Shown: piece by piece, positions 42,166 through 53,266 of the stretch
Layout: every line of letters begins with the position of its first letter
How positions within the stretch are numbered: position 1 is the first letter of the stretch
Assembly: GCA_037447605.1 (NCBI GenBank)
Contig: CM074805.1
Span: 2,521,051 to 2,585,050 of the forward strand
DNA: 64,000 bases
Direction: 5' to 3'
DNA from: Zygnema circumcarinatum
Taxonomy: Eukaryota; Streptophyta; Zygnematophyceae; Zygnematales; Zygnemataceae
Translations under genes and position numbers: made by a program
The notes under the pieces: generated by a model
What the model was told of the DNA's origin: nothing
The model's database searches: none
The model's input: the letters and a program-made list of their open reading frames with translations, nothing else

Positions 42166-42669
42166 AATGGTTTTGGCTGCCGTGTGCGCGACGTAAGCGT
42201 CCGCGATTGGGCGAGCGCCGTCCGGGCAGCTCAAGGTTGGCCGCGAGCTGCCCGGAGAGGAAAGGTGTGGCCCGAAATGGTGGGCCGCGCGTCTACCTCA
42301 TCTCAAATCTTGGATAAGACTGTACGGACAGACAGGTGGCGCCACCGCCGTGGGGGAATGGTCGCGTACGGTGCGCGCGACGTGACGTGACGCTCTGAAG
42401 GGGGGCTGCACCTGCTCGTACTCGCGGTGACGGTGGACCGGAAAGAATTTCAGCTGCCCGGCCGACGCTCGCCCAATCGCGGACGGACACGGCAGCCCAA
42501 GTCATTTCGGGCCATGCGTTGGACGGGCCATGGGTTGGATCAACCATTGGATCCAATGGTTGCGATTGGGCGTGCGTCATCCGCGCAGCTCAAGGTTGGC
42601 CGCGAGCTGCCCGGGGAGGAAAGGTGTGGCTGAAAACGGTGGGCTGCGCGCGTACCTTATCTCAAATCT
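42166..42669. repeat. GC-rich repeat, two direct copies and one inverted copy
   Basis: Direct copies at 42204-42310 and 42563-42669 align without net gaps (offset 359 bp). An inverted copy of the left part (around 42166-42236) lies at about 42446-42520. The first copy contains a perfect 12-bp stem, TCCGGGCAGCTC (42221-42232) and GAGCTGCCCGGA (42245-42256). The second copy keeps it with one or two mismatches. It may be a small nonautonomous element or a local rearrangement. No target-site duplication was identified. Confidence 0.7.
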
Positions 42670-43154
42670 GGTTTTAATGCAATTTCGACGGTCGATAATG
42701 AGCCACGTGCCTATTTGGTGGTTGACAAAGTTCCATCGTCGGATCGCGGTTCGCGCACGCACTGAAGGGGGGCCGCATCTGGTCGTCATTGCGTTATTTA
42801 TAGTGGACGATCTTTGACAATAGGGGGTGTCAGACTTAACAAAATCTTACGAAAAGCGTTACGAAAAAAAAGGTTACGAAAGTACTCCGCCGCAGGAGGA
42901 TCGCGATTATACTGGAGTACTCGTTCTGATGCCAAACTTACGAACACGCGTACTGAACGTTCTTTACGGAACTGTGTGGCAAAGAGCGGCAGACCTCTCG
43001 TCAAGGAGCCCCCGTCCCCTCTCCCGGAAACCACGAGTGCTCGAGCGCGGACCTTTTTTTTGTGGAGTGGAGACTGTAACAGAAACGGCGGCACAGACAC
43101 AGATCTGGTCCGTAGCCGGACCCGGCGGGGCGCACACATAGATTGTCCAACCAC

Positions 43155-43210
43155 GCCACGTGGCCGTTCGAGGAGAAGCGAAGGACGAACCAATTGCTCG
43201 CCACGTGGAC
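43155..43210. promoter_or_regulatory. Two G-box elements upstream of PARN
   Basis: GCCACGTGGC (43155-43164) and CCACGTGGAC (43201-43210) lie about 240 and 195 bp before the PARN ATG. Confidence 0.55.
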
Positions 43211-43402
43211 AATTTGTACCACTCTCCATGTATCCCCCGTAGTGGAAACTGAGAAAAATGTGTAACTAGAAATTTGAGAGTTCCGTGCATTATTTTACGG
43301 GGTTCGCAACTACGAAAGGATCGAGGAGCATAGAGCGACCCCCTCCCACAAGTAGGAAGCTCGTGGTTCCCCGCCCTCTCCCTCTCTGCCCAGCGAGCCC
43401 CC

Positions 43403-46400
43403 ATGAGGGCCCTCGCTCGGCTCCTTCCTATGCGCCATGGAAGCCTGTCAGCACAAGCGCAAACCCTAATCTCTGTACAGAAAAGAACATTGTTTTCGTC
43501 GCACGTCTCCCTGTTGTCGAGACGAGCGACTCTGCAAGTTAAACGAAAGAGTTTGGGCTTCGCGAGGACGATTTGTATGAGCTGCAGTGAAAGAGGCAGG
43601 GTTGAAATGGAGGTCACGCGTTCGAACTACGAGAAGGTGCTTCCATTGGTGCTGGAAAAGCTGAAGACGTGTAGTTACGTTGCCATAGATGGAGAATTCA
43701 CCGGTCTTCATATGCAGAATGAGAGGTGAGGGGCTGCTGATATGACGAGAACAGAAGTGAAGTAGTCTGGGTAACTAATGTTTGTGCATTGGGCTCGTTG
43801 CAGGAGATAATAGATAATGTCGGGACCGGCACTTCTAGTTTGTACCATCGACTTATGAGCATATCGCTAACGGGCCTTTTTGTTGTAGTTGTAGTGATAT
43901 TGCTATGGTGACTATGACTATGACTACAACTATAACCTTCACGGCTTTTCGAGGAGGTTAAAAGGTAGATGAAGAATTGACAATGGGACCAATGGAAATC
44001 TGGATTTTGGCAGGCGAGATCAGTTTTTTGATGACCCCGAGGAGCGCTACAGTAGAGTCCGCGAGTCAGCACAAAGGTTTCTCATCATGCAGGTGTGCTT
44101 GCATTTGTCTTTCTGAACAAATTATATATTTAACGATATAAATATAAACAATAAACTAAAAGTCAATAGAGTTAGTATTTTTACCAGAATTGTTATTTCT
44201 GACACTAAGTACTTAAAACGACTCCTCTTTCGAAAAAAATAACTCTGTAAAAATTCAAGATACTTTTCAGCAACTGCTCTTGGAAGCAATGACTTCAAGA
44301 GTTTATTTGCTTGAACTTTCCTTTGGAGTTTTGGATTTTCTTTGTTTCAAGTCCTTGAAGTTAATGTCAGCTGAATTCCAATTTCATTTTCTTCACGAAG
44401 CTATCTTACAAGCTCCAGGAGGAATGGACTGTTTGAGATTATTATCCATCCCCACAGAGCAATGAGAAGACTCTCAAGAAGTTGAGCCTATGAAGTTGAG
44501 CATGCCAAAAGCACAAGTCTCTTATTCTAAACTTATTTAAATCATGTTCTGATATCACCTCCTACTATGCTTTTTGTCTCGTAGTTCGGCCTTTCAATGG
44601 TGCAATGGGAAGAAGCCAAGGGGGCGTACGTCTCCAGCACTTTCAGCTTCTACACATTTCCTCGTAGTTATGAAAATGTCGACTTACGCTTTGTTTGCCA
44701 GGTAAACTTAAATCTCTCCTCAAACTTGTCCCGCTGTCAGCACCAAATGGCGTCCTAACGAGAGCTTGGGCCCATATGGAATTAGAAAACTACTTTACAT
44801 CCAGACATAGTATGTTTTTTTGAAGGTGGATTATCGCAAAAGCGCGGCGGTTCTAATGACCGTGTAGAGCGATTCGGTTTGTCTGAACTCTCCTGGAGTT
44901 TACCTCACTTATGCAGGCATCATCCATCGACTTTTTGAGAAAGCATAACTTTGATTTCAACAAATTTGTATATGAAGGTGAGATAGCGAGGCATTTTTGC
45001 CACTGTCAACATTGGAAGCAAATGAAAGCACTTCAACCTCTGGTGGGCACTTTGTGAAATGGACGAATTCCGTCGACATCTTTGACCGATTCCTAATTCC
45101 TGTACGGCAAAGCCTACATGCATATCTACTCCGCCTGTGAATACGTTATACCAATGATAGTGTGCCATTCCCATCGTCTGATTCACAAAAAGGGAACATT
45201 GAAGGGCGAATCACTGACCAAAATAGAAAAATGAGACGACCATGCTTTCGTCCAACATAAAAAAGGACTTGTCTCTGTGACTGGCTTTTTTCTTGGTGTA
45301 GGTATTTCTTATCTCCCTTTGGACGTGTATAGAAAAAATGCCTCGTCAATGCCACGTCGTCGCGATCCCATAACTCTTACACGACCTGACGACATTGCAT
45401 TTGTTGGCCTTCAAATCGACAATGTTCGACAATGGGTCAACTCAACCCATCCTCCTTCGTCCATGCCGAAGGAAAGCAGACCTCCGACTTTTGACTCGGC
45501 CCATCAAAGCGGTGGTGAGAGTGAGTCTGGGACAACGACAGATTCTTCTGCGAAGAGAAAGGAAAGGGATTGGTCAGACGAATTGGCAGAGCAAGAAGGT
45601 TGGGAGGAACCGAGGTTCACACTGGATCCCGCGAACGGGTTTTTGAGAGCGGCTCTTTATGAGGAATTAGAGAGAGAATTTGGGACCGATAAGTTCTACA
45701 TTGAAAGAGTTAATGTAAGTGGATGGGCAGACCATAATGTATCCTTCGCATTTCATATTTGTAGCTCGGTGTCTATCAATTTCGTTTCAATGCACATGGA
45801 TGAAGCCCCTAGTTGCAGTCGGATGCGGTCCCTCGTCTCCCTTAGAGCTTCCTCAGAAAAGCTTCGCCAATAAGATCAATAAGCTTAACTCATATACGTC
45901 CCTTTTTGGTGAACTCCTTTGTTGCTCACTATAATTTCCTTCTCCTCTCTTTGTAGGTGGGAGAATTTGGCGACCTTGCTTTGCAGCTCACTCGTGCAAC
46001 TGCCGAAGGGGTGGCGAGGCATGAAGCAGAGGTGGCAGAGGCGCGCAAGCGCAAGTTACAGGAAGCGGCAGGATTTGCTTTCGTTGTTCAAGCCCTTGTG
46101 GATAGCGGGAAGCCACTTGTGGGGCATAACATGTTCTATGATTTGATGTATTTCTATCAACAATTTGTGCAGCCATTGCCTCCCACTTTCGAAGAGTTCC
46201 GAAAAGAGGTATGTAACGTATGGATGCAGTTCATGGAAGTATTTGCCGATTGTGAAAAAGGTAGGAAGAAGACTGGGATATTGTCCCTTTAATCAGTGTC
46301 CCAACCCATTCCAAACGAGAGTCTCCTTGTTTACGTTTGCTCGTTTTTTTTCTGAGTTTAATGCAGATTGTGCAGTTATTTCCGGGGGGCATCTTCGATA

Positions 46401-47836
46401 CAAAACATTTGGCAAAGCAGTTTCCAAGAATTTATGAATCTTCAGGGTCCAGCCTCGAGACTGTGTACTCGTCTGTGACAGCGGAACCCCAAGTGGCCAA
46501 AGAAGTCAACCGGAAGGAGCCCCATAGTGATGAAGGGAATGAGGGACCTTCCGGTCACAATCAGGTGCAGGGCAGAGACTCGCACTTGGAGGAGAAGGAG
46601 AAGCCTCTGTTGCTCAAATACGACTTGTCTCTCAGTAAGAGTCTCGAACCAGAGGTGGCTGCTTGTGCTTACGTATACTCTGTTCATTTTGGGGTTAGTT
46701 TGTCCAACCCAGTAAGGCGGGGAAAGTTCCCTTGAAAAATGTATAAGAACTGGATTTTGGTTTCCCTTTCTCATTCTTGTTGCTTGTCTCCCTGTACTCG
46801 CCAATCAGGTTTGGCGAAAGTCGGCGATCTGGAAGCTTCAGGAGATTTGACGGCTGTGAAGGTCCCTCCTGTACTTCATGCGGAGGGCTTTGACTCGTAT
46901 CGCGATTTGGGGGAGGGAGCAAGCATGGCTCATGACGCTGGGTATGACAACGGCGGATTCATTAGCTGGAAGAAGAAATGCATGTGCCCCGCCGAATGTT
47001 CGAGTACTTTTTCCGAATCCTTTAAGGAGACATGATAATCCAGGTATGACTAAGCTTTAAATCCTGTCTGATGTCGGAGATTTTGCTGACATTTCTATCG
47101 CCCTCCCCCTTTTGTTTTTCCAGGTACGACGCATTCATGACTGGTGCAGCATTTGCGGGGCTGTCACATCTTCTTGAAGCGCGGAGCTCTCAGGAAACAC
47201 TGAATCCTAAAGCTGGGAACTTTCAACAAAAGGTAGGAAAGGCGGTCTTATGGAAGTGGGTGGTCATATTGCAACGTGTTACTTCCCCCTCTTCCCCCTT
47301 CTCCCCCCCCTCTCTCTCTCTCTCCCTCTCACTGTGTGTGTGTCTCCCTATCTCAATCGTAAGGGCGAGCACGGAGCAGCCATTTCTTTTCTTGTGCTAT
47401 TGCGTGTGAGACACAAGCCCCTCCCCTTTACCTTCGACACCTCCCATCCTTTCTGAATGAGTGGTTTTCCTGTTTGCATACGCAGGATCTGTACCCTCCA
47501 ATTGAAGCGTTAAGTTCCCTGCGAAATCAAATTCATGTGATGAAGTCTGACATGATGTTTTTCCCTCTGGAGGGGCCCATCGCTGTGCCGGATAGATCAA
47601 GCGTGTTCTTGCTTTCAAACTTCAAACCGGAAACAAAGACCTCCGACCTGTTAATTCTTTTTGAATCTTTGAAACTCGGGGCCATAAACGTCATCTGGAT
47701 AGACCAAACAAGCGCCTACGCAGTGTTGCTTGATAAGACGAAGTCGGCCCTTGTGGTCAATGCAGTGAAGGAAAGTGAGTGGGTAGGCCATTGCTTGCCT
47801 TTTTCTAACAAAGAGGGGCAAGTTGTCTGCTCATAA
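43403..47836 (+). CDS. PARN: PARN, poly(A)-specific ribonuclease with mitochondrial-type presequence
   Basis: Ten phase-consistent exons (43403-43725, 44014-44092, 44585-44701, 44917-44977, 45302-45714, 45957-46208, 46367-46634, 46809-46941, 47124-47232, 47486-47836) give 701 aa. PARN is a DEDD 3' exonuclease that removes poly(A) tails. The acidic residues of the active site are visible: AIDGEFTG (DxE), HNMFYDLMYFY (third Asp) and HDAGYDAFMTG (His and last Asp). The R3H-like region is NGFLRAALYEELEREFGTDK. The first 70 residues are rich in Arg, Ser and Leu and lack acids until SERGRVEMEV (MRALARLLPMRHGSLSAQAQ), as expected of a mitochondrial presequence. Arabidopsis PARN (AHG2) is known to act on mitochondrial poly(A) tails. 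The last exon has an RRM-like part (SSVFLLSNFKPETKTSDLLI). It is head-to-head with the 41-kb gene. Confidence 0.93.
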
Positions 47837-49361
47837 ACAGTTCAGAGTTAGAAGCAGCTCAGCAGCAGCCAAGCTTAGTTCAGAAAAACTAATACAGGGA
47901 ACGTGTTGTGACCCTCTGAAATAGCACAAGCTAGTGTTGGCATGCCCATTTTTGTTCTTTTAAGATATAAAGCGCACAGTGTATCTCTAGTTCACATTCC
48001 TGTGTTTTTTGTGTTTTTCGTTCCTTGTTTTTTGTTTCCATGTACATTTGATGGCCTCGCCATCGTGAGATCAATGCCACTTCCTTTCCACTCCTGTACT
48101 ATCCAAGGAGATTTCTTTATCATAGAGCGGTGAATAAAGGCTTTGCCTCGTGCAGTGAACTAAAAAAGCCTAACAATGGGGAGGGTATTGATTTGCCTGC
48201 ATCTCGTGCATCGTAACTACCTCCTCAATACGTATCCAAGCAAGTTAAATGTGAGATGCGTTAGCATTTTCGACAGTGCAGACGGAGGGATTATATACAG
48301 GATACAATCGTGTGTGTTCGGAATATCGTAGTTTTGCAAGCTTCATCAAGCTAACTTCAGACCTTTCCCCTGTCAATCCCTTGCATGAAAATGGCCTAGT
48401 AAGTCATAATTATGAGCATCATGTCGTGCATATCTTGCCATTCGAGCCTGGCACGACAAATCATTTTTTAAATACTGAGAAGCGACCACGTTATGACTAT
48501 AATATGGAAGTAGCAAGCTAACTCACTTAGTTTCCCATTTCAGCTGAAAACATTAAAGAAAACATGTATTTGTAATGTCAAGGCAGCAAGGCATTCATAC
48601 AGGACATCAGCGCAGGGAGCTCGTCTGGAGCGCCAGGCACTCAATCAAAGCGGGCCCGTTGTTCCTCTATTGGACGCTTTTAGACGCATGATCATGCACT
48701 GAAGTACAGATGAAACTTGGGCAGAACTGAACAAGGTACCGATCAAATAAAAAATTGATGCACACTGCTTCTCCAATCAGAGGAAACACAAGAAAGATAA
48801 TCCAGAAGAAGAAAACAAGCTTTCCAAGACCGAAAGCATCTCTGTTACAGAGCTGAAACAGTCCTTCCCACACCCTTTGCCTTGTAAGGATGAAGCATCT
48901 CAAGGAACAAAGAATGCCATTGAGGTTGGCACCGCTGCCTTGAAGAAACAAAGCAGCCATTCATATCGTATCTTGTCGTGGCCTCAAAGGCTGACGCCAT
49001 GGGCCTCCTCCAGCATCAGAATGCCGCCATGGCCTCGCAGAGAGGGAGACAGGGCTCTGTGCAGTCCTCGAGTGGAGCGACGCAACGGAGAATTTTCGTT
49101 CGTTTCATTCGCTTTAACTGCGACAACCGCCAACGCTCTTCCCGGTCTTTCTCTCTCTCTCGCTCGCGCTCTCTCTCCATTCCTCTGCTTCTGCTTCTTG
49201 TTTGTCTCGCCGCCCTCCTCTCGTCTCTCTCCCGCTCACTCTCTCGCTCAATCTCGCTCTCGTCACGAAGTGGGAGGAAGTGCGAAAGAGTAGTTGAAGC
49301 AGGCCATCAAGTCTTTCTTCATTTTGGCCGATTTTCATAAGTTTATAACGCCATCAAGTCA
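47837..49361. promoter_or_regulatory. Region between PARN and the PLAC8 gene
   Basis: It contains the PARN 3' UTR with the 39-bp repeat copy 2 (48038-48076), an AT-rich middle and a CT-rich leader (about 49140-49262) before the PLAC8 ATG. A minus-strand hydrophobic frame at 48667-48960 (GLGKLVFFFWIIFLVFPLIG) cannot be confirmed as a gene. Confidence 0.45.
48038..48076 (+). repeat. 39-bp dispersed repeat, copy 2
   Basis: Matches 31516-31554 at 37 of 39 positions, about 200 bp beyond the PARN stop on the sense strand. Confidence 0.75.
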
Positions 49362-51885
49362 ATGGCGGAGGAGAACCCATCGCAGTATGTGAAGTTGCGG
49401 CTTGAAAACATCACAGCGCAGCCTGAGACCGCGGAGCCTGGCGACCTGCATCAGCCCATCGAAGTGCCACAGGTATGAATGGCAGGAATGACTTCGATCT
49501 GCAAAAGTCAGAAATGCAGAACAGCACATTGGCTGAATTGGATCATTCTTCCACAATACTGATCGGTAGTGTGTTAGGCGTTCGTGGAAATAGTGTTTTT
49601 TTTTTTTTGCTCTATAGTGAAGATCCAGTTCCAGGAATCCTAGTCTTGTGTCCAGAGAGTCCATGCCGCTTTTTTCTGTCTTGTATCCGCTTATCGATCT
49701 GCCAAGGGCAAGTAGTTTTTTTATTATTGGAAATACAGCTGATGGAATTCATGTCATCTGCTACACAACATCAACGAGGAATGTTATTCTGACGGAACAG
49801 TATAGCAACTTCATTCCTATTCGACGACGATATGATTATCTTGTTACTCCTCTTGCAGTCCTAGATTCAACTGAGGGAGTCACTGCAGGCCAGTTGCTCG
49901 GCAGATACGTGCTATTGTGATTCACATAACTTTGTTGAATGGATAACATCACAGTGAATTCTCGCTACCTTAGCAACGTCAATCGAAAAAATGTACCAAG
50001 TTAGAGAGGTTACTAAATGGCAAATCGAAGTTGCACACTGCAGAAGACGAAGAACCTAGAAAAACATCTGTAAATTATAAGTTCGAGAGTTAATGACTAT
50101 GAAGAGGAGAGTTGGTAATGCATTGAAGGATCTTGAGTAGATCTGAGGGCAACAATTTGCATGTAATAGATTTAGGTACACCAGTTAGACTTGTCTATAA
50201 ACCACACAGCTACTTGTACTAGGCAGGAAATTAATCAATGGCTGCGTGATTTAGGAAAATTTCTTCAATTTTCCCAAGAAGTTGAAGAATTGAACATTCC
50301 AGTTCAAATTCACGCTCTGGTAGCAGATTGAGGTGCACGACGGAATTCACTCATGTTTGGAATAGCAATCAACATTGTTGATGTTTTGTTTATTACTTCT
50401 GGGTTTCCTGCTCTACCCTGTAGAACTGTCTTGTATTTTGGTGCCTTTTAGAACCTCATTCACGAACTCAATGCAACTTTGGATTGGCTAGGACGTAATG
50501 TTATCCTTTGTGTTGAATGCTGGTTTTTATTTGCTTGACAGCTCAATCTTCCCCGTTGTATAGAGTGTGGGCAAGTACTTCCTCAGGCGTACGAACCCCC
50601 TGCCAATGAGCCATGGACAACTGGCATTTTCGGCTGCGCAGATGATACGTCAAGCTGTACGTTTTTCGACCTTCCTCAATCTCAAATATTGTCCAGCACG
50701 TTGACTTGAGGACATCTGTTTTTCCTGCAAATCTTGTCCTGATATAGACAGACTATCACCGTAAGTTGCATAGCAAGGAACTACTGAATCTTTTGACGCC
50801 GTTTGCTTTTATTCTTGAGAAGATTGCTCAGCGATGGTAGATTTGAACAAGTTCTAGCAACATTGAGTCAGATTGTCTAGGAGCTGTCTCCCTGCTGCTG
50901 CCTTCATGTCAATTTCCAGTTAAGATCTAACATTTCTTAATTGATGCTAAGCCTTTCCTTCTTTTCATGTGCAGCTCCTTTTCATAACTTTTTTTCTTCT
51001 TTCTTCATTTACGAGTGCAAATTTCCAGCATAAAACTTAGAAGATTGAGCACAAACTTGGAATCGCAAACCAATTGATTTCGATCCTCTGCTTCCCCGTC
51101 ACTCGGCTGACTGAAGTCTCACATTACAAGTCTTGTTGTGGTGACTTTATGCAGGTTGGAAGGGCCTTTTCTGTCCTTGCATCCTCTTCGGGCAAAATGT
51201 GGAGGATTTGAAGGATATTCCCTGGTCAACCCCCTGCATCATGCATGCAGTCTTTATAGAGGGAGGGATAGCGGTGGCTGTTGCGACATCCATTTTATCG
51301 AGTACGCTTGACGCCAGCACCACGTTTTGCCTAGTGGAGGGCCTCATTTTCTCATGGTGGATGTGTGGAATCTACACTGGATTGTTCCGGCAAGAGCTAC
51401 AGAGGAAGTATCATCTCAAGGTAATTTACCCTTCTATCGACCAAAGATTCCAGCAGATCCTACTACATCGTTCTTTCTGGTTCTAGCTCATTTAAATGTA
51501 CAGTAGAAATTTCGACATAGTCATACCCGAGGCTCTGTGAATTATGGTGGAGACAAAATCTCTGGCTTTGATTTGCAGCCTTTTTCTTGGCCATGAGACT
51601 CTCTCGTTTATATGGGACTGATCAGCTTACGAGTATGGATTCTGGCAGGTGTTGTCATGCTATTTCATGACTATTGTCTTGATTTGAATTCGTTTTTTTG
51701 CTCCCTTTCGTGTGCAGAATTCTCCCTGCGACCCGTGCTGCGTCCACTGCCTCCTGCATTGGTGCGCCCTTTGCCAGGAGCACCGCGAAATGAAGGCGCG
51801 CCTCATGGAGGAGCCGGTGCCCATGACGGTCATCAACCCGCCTGCTGCCCAGGAGATGGAGGGAGGGACCGGCAGCAGCAAGTGA
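49362..51885 (+). CDS. PLAC8 / cell number regulator family membrane protein (CNR6-like)
   Basis: Four phase-consistent exons (49362-49472, 50542-50656, 51155-51420, 51718-51885) give 219 aa. The start MAEENPSQYVKLRLENITA and the linker GDLHQPIEVPQLNLPRC are typical of this subgroup. The Cys-rich PLAC8 domain has CIECGQVLPQAYEPP, NEPWTTGIFGCADDTSSCW and LFCPCILFGQNVEDLKDIPW. Two hydrophobic segments follow (EGGIAVAVATSILSS and EGLIFSWWMCGIYTGLFRQE), then the signature KYHLKNSPCDPCCVHCLLHW, CALCQEHREMKARL, and a tail with PMTVINPPAAQEME. Plant members sit in the plasma membrane and affect cell number, organ size or heavy-metal and calcium transport. The length fits cell-number-regulator proteins of the CNR6 type. 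Confidence 0.93.
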
Positions 51886-53266
51886 AGTGAAGCGAAGTGA
51901 AATGAAGACGTTTCCTTTCTCAGATCCCGGCTGTGAGGCTCAGGAGATCTTCTCTAGCAGGTCAGAACTGGCCGTCGCGGCGTCCAACTGCTGGAGGTAC
52001 CTCTCTGCATCCGATGGCAGTAGGGATGATCGATGCCATCTACTTCCTCCCTATCGTCTTGTATAACCTCTCTCTCTCCCTCTCTCTTTCCCTGTCTTTC
52101 CCCCTTCCCCTTCCCCTCCCCCTCCCTCTCCCCCTCTCCCTCTCGCTCTCGCTCTGCCTCTCGAGATATCTGGTGGTGTGATGGACGGGCCAACGTCGAT
52201 GCTAGTGGTTACCATTTCAGTAGCCGTGTCGTTGTTCGGTAGGACCGAAAGTGCACTTGAATTTTCAGCCTATGCGTTTTATGTTCGGAGTGTTGCCCTA
52301 TTGAAAGTAAACGTTTGAAGTAATGTGCATCATGAGGATGGATTCATGCCATTCATGCCCCTTGATGTCAACGTGCCATGCATGCATGTATGAAAGTGCT
52401 TTAAAAGTCTACAAGTGAAAGTCATCAAGTCTTTTTTGAAGTTAAAAGTCATGCTTGTTAGATTGTTAGGCATCAGTGTTTCTATTGTGTGAATTTTGTA
52501 CACCCAGGTGCGGAACCATCGCGTGCTGCTCAATTTGCTTGTGTATCCATAAAAATGGCTACACTTAAACTCGTAACTGTACATAGCCTGCTTACAGAGG
52601 CTCTTAAAGTCGATCTTCCCTCCCTAAAAATTTCTACTAAACAACAAACCCTCCGAAAACTTCACGACGCTGACAATGTCAGAAAAGGTCGTATAAGTAA
52701 GGACACCTGCTATGGTACACTGCTGGTAAGGCAAAATTTCTGACAGGACGACTTCTGGTCCTTGTCCTAGGTTGGCCAAGGGACAACTGCCTTCTTCCTG
52801 TGTGTGCGTGTGTGAGAGAGAGAGAGAGCGCGCGAGAAAGAGAGAAAAAGAAGAGAAATGAAAGATGATTCTCAAGCTAATCCGTCTCTAAAGCCCTATT
52901 ACCATAAAAAGGTAGATTCCTCCGCCGGTTGTCGCTGCGGTGTTTGTTTCTCCCGTGAATAACTTCTCTCTGTCTCCCTCCTTCCTCGCTCCTCCCACTA
53001 TCCCAATATGTGTTACAAACATCGTTCTGTACATTGGTCTCTTTTTCTCATACCGTATTTCCTTTTACACACTGGTTACCAATGCAACCCCAACCGCACT
53101 TTGCAGCCCGCCAGGCGTTTTTAAGTGATTCGACGCCCCCTGGCATAACAGTAGAGATACCTCCACGAATCCACGACCCAAAGCTCCTTTACGGTCGAAA
53201 ATTCCTCCCTGAAATGGATCCCTGAGGAGTGAGGACCCTTAATGCTATTTTCACATAGATACCGAA
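51886..53266. other. Convergent gap between PLAC8 gene and receptor-like kinase
   Basis: No gene is supported. A CT-rich stretch lies at 52069-52162 and a GT/GA tract at 52801-52860. The rest is ordinary AT-rich 3' UTR-like sequence. Confidence 0.5.

Larger units (their letters stand above)
42048..43402. promoter_or_regulatory. Divergent region between the 41-kb gene and PARN
   Basis: GC-rich spacer with an (AG)n run (42059-42092), a threefold GC-rich repeat (42166-42669), CACGTG elements (42703-42708, 43155-43164 and 43201-43210) and GTAC-type motifs (42319, 42366). No coding region is supported. Confidence 0.5.
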
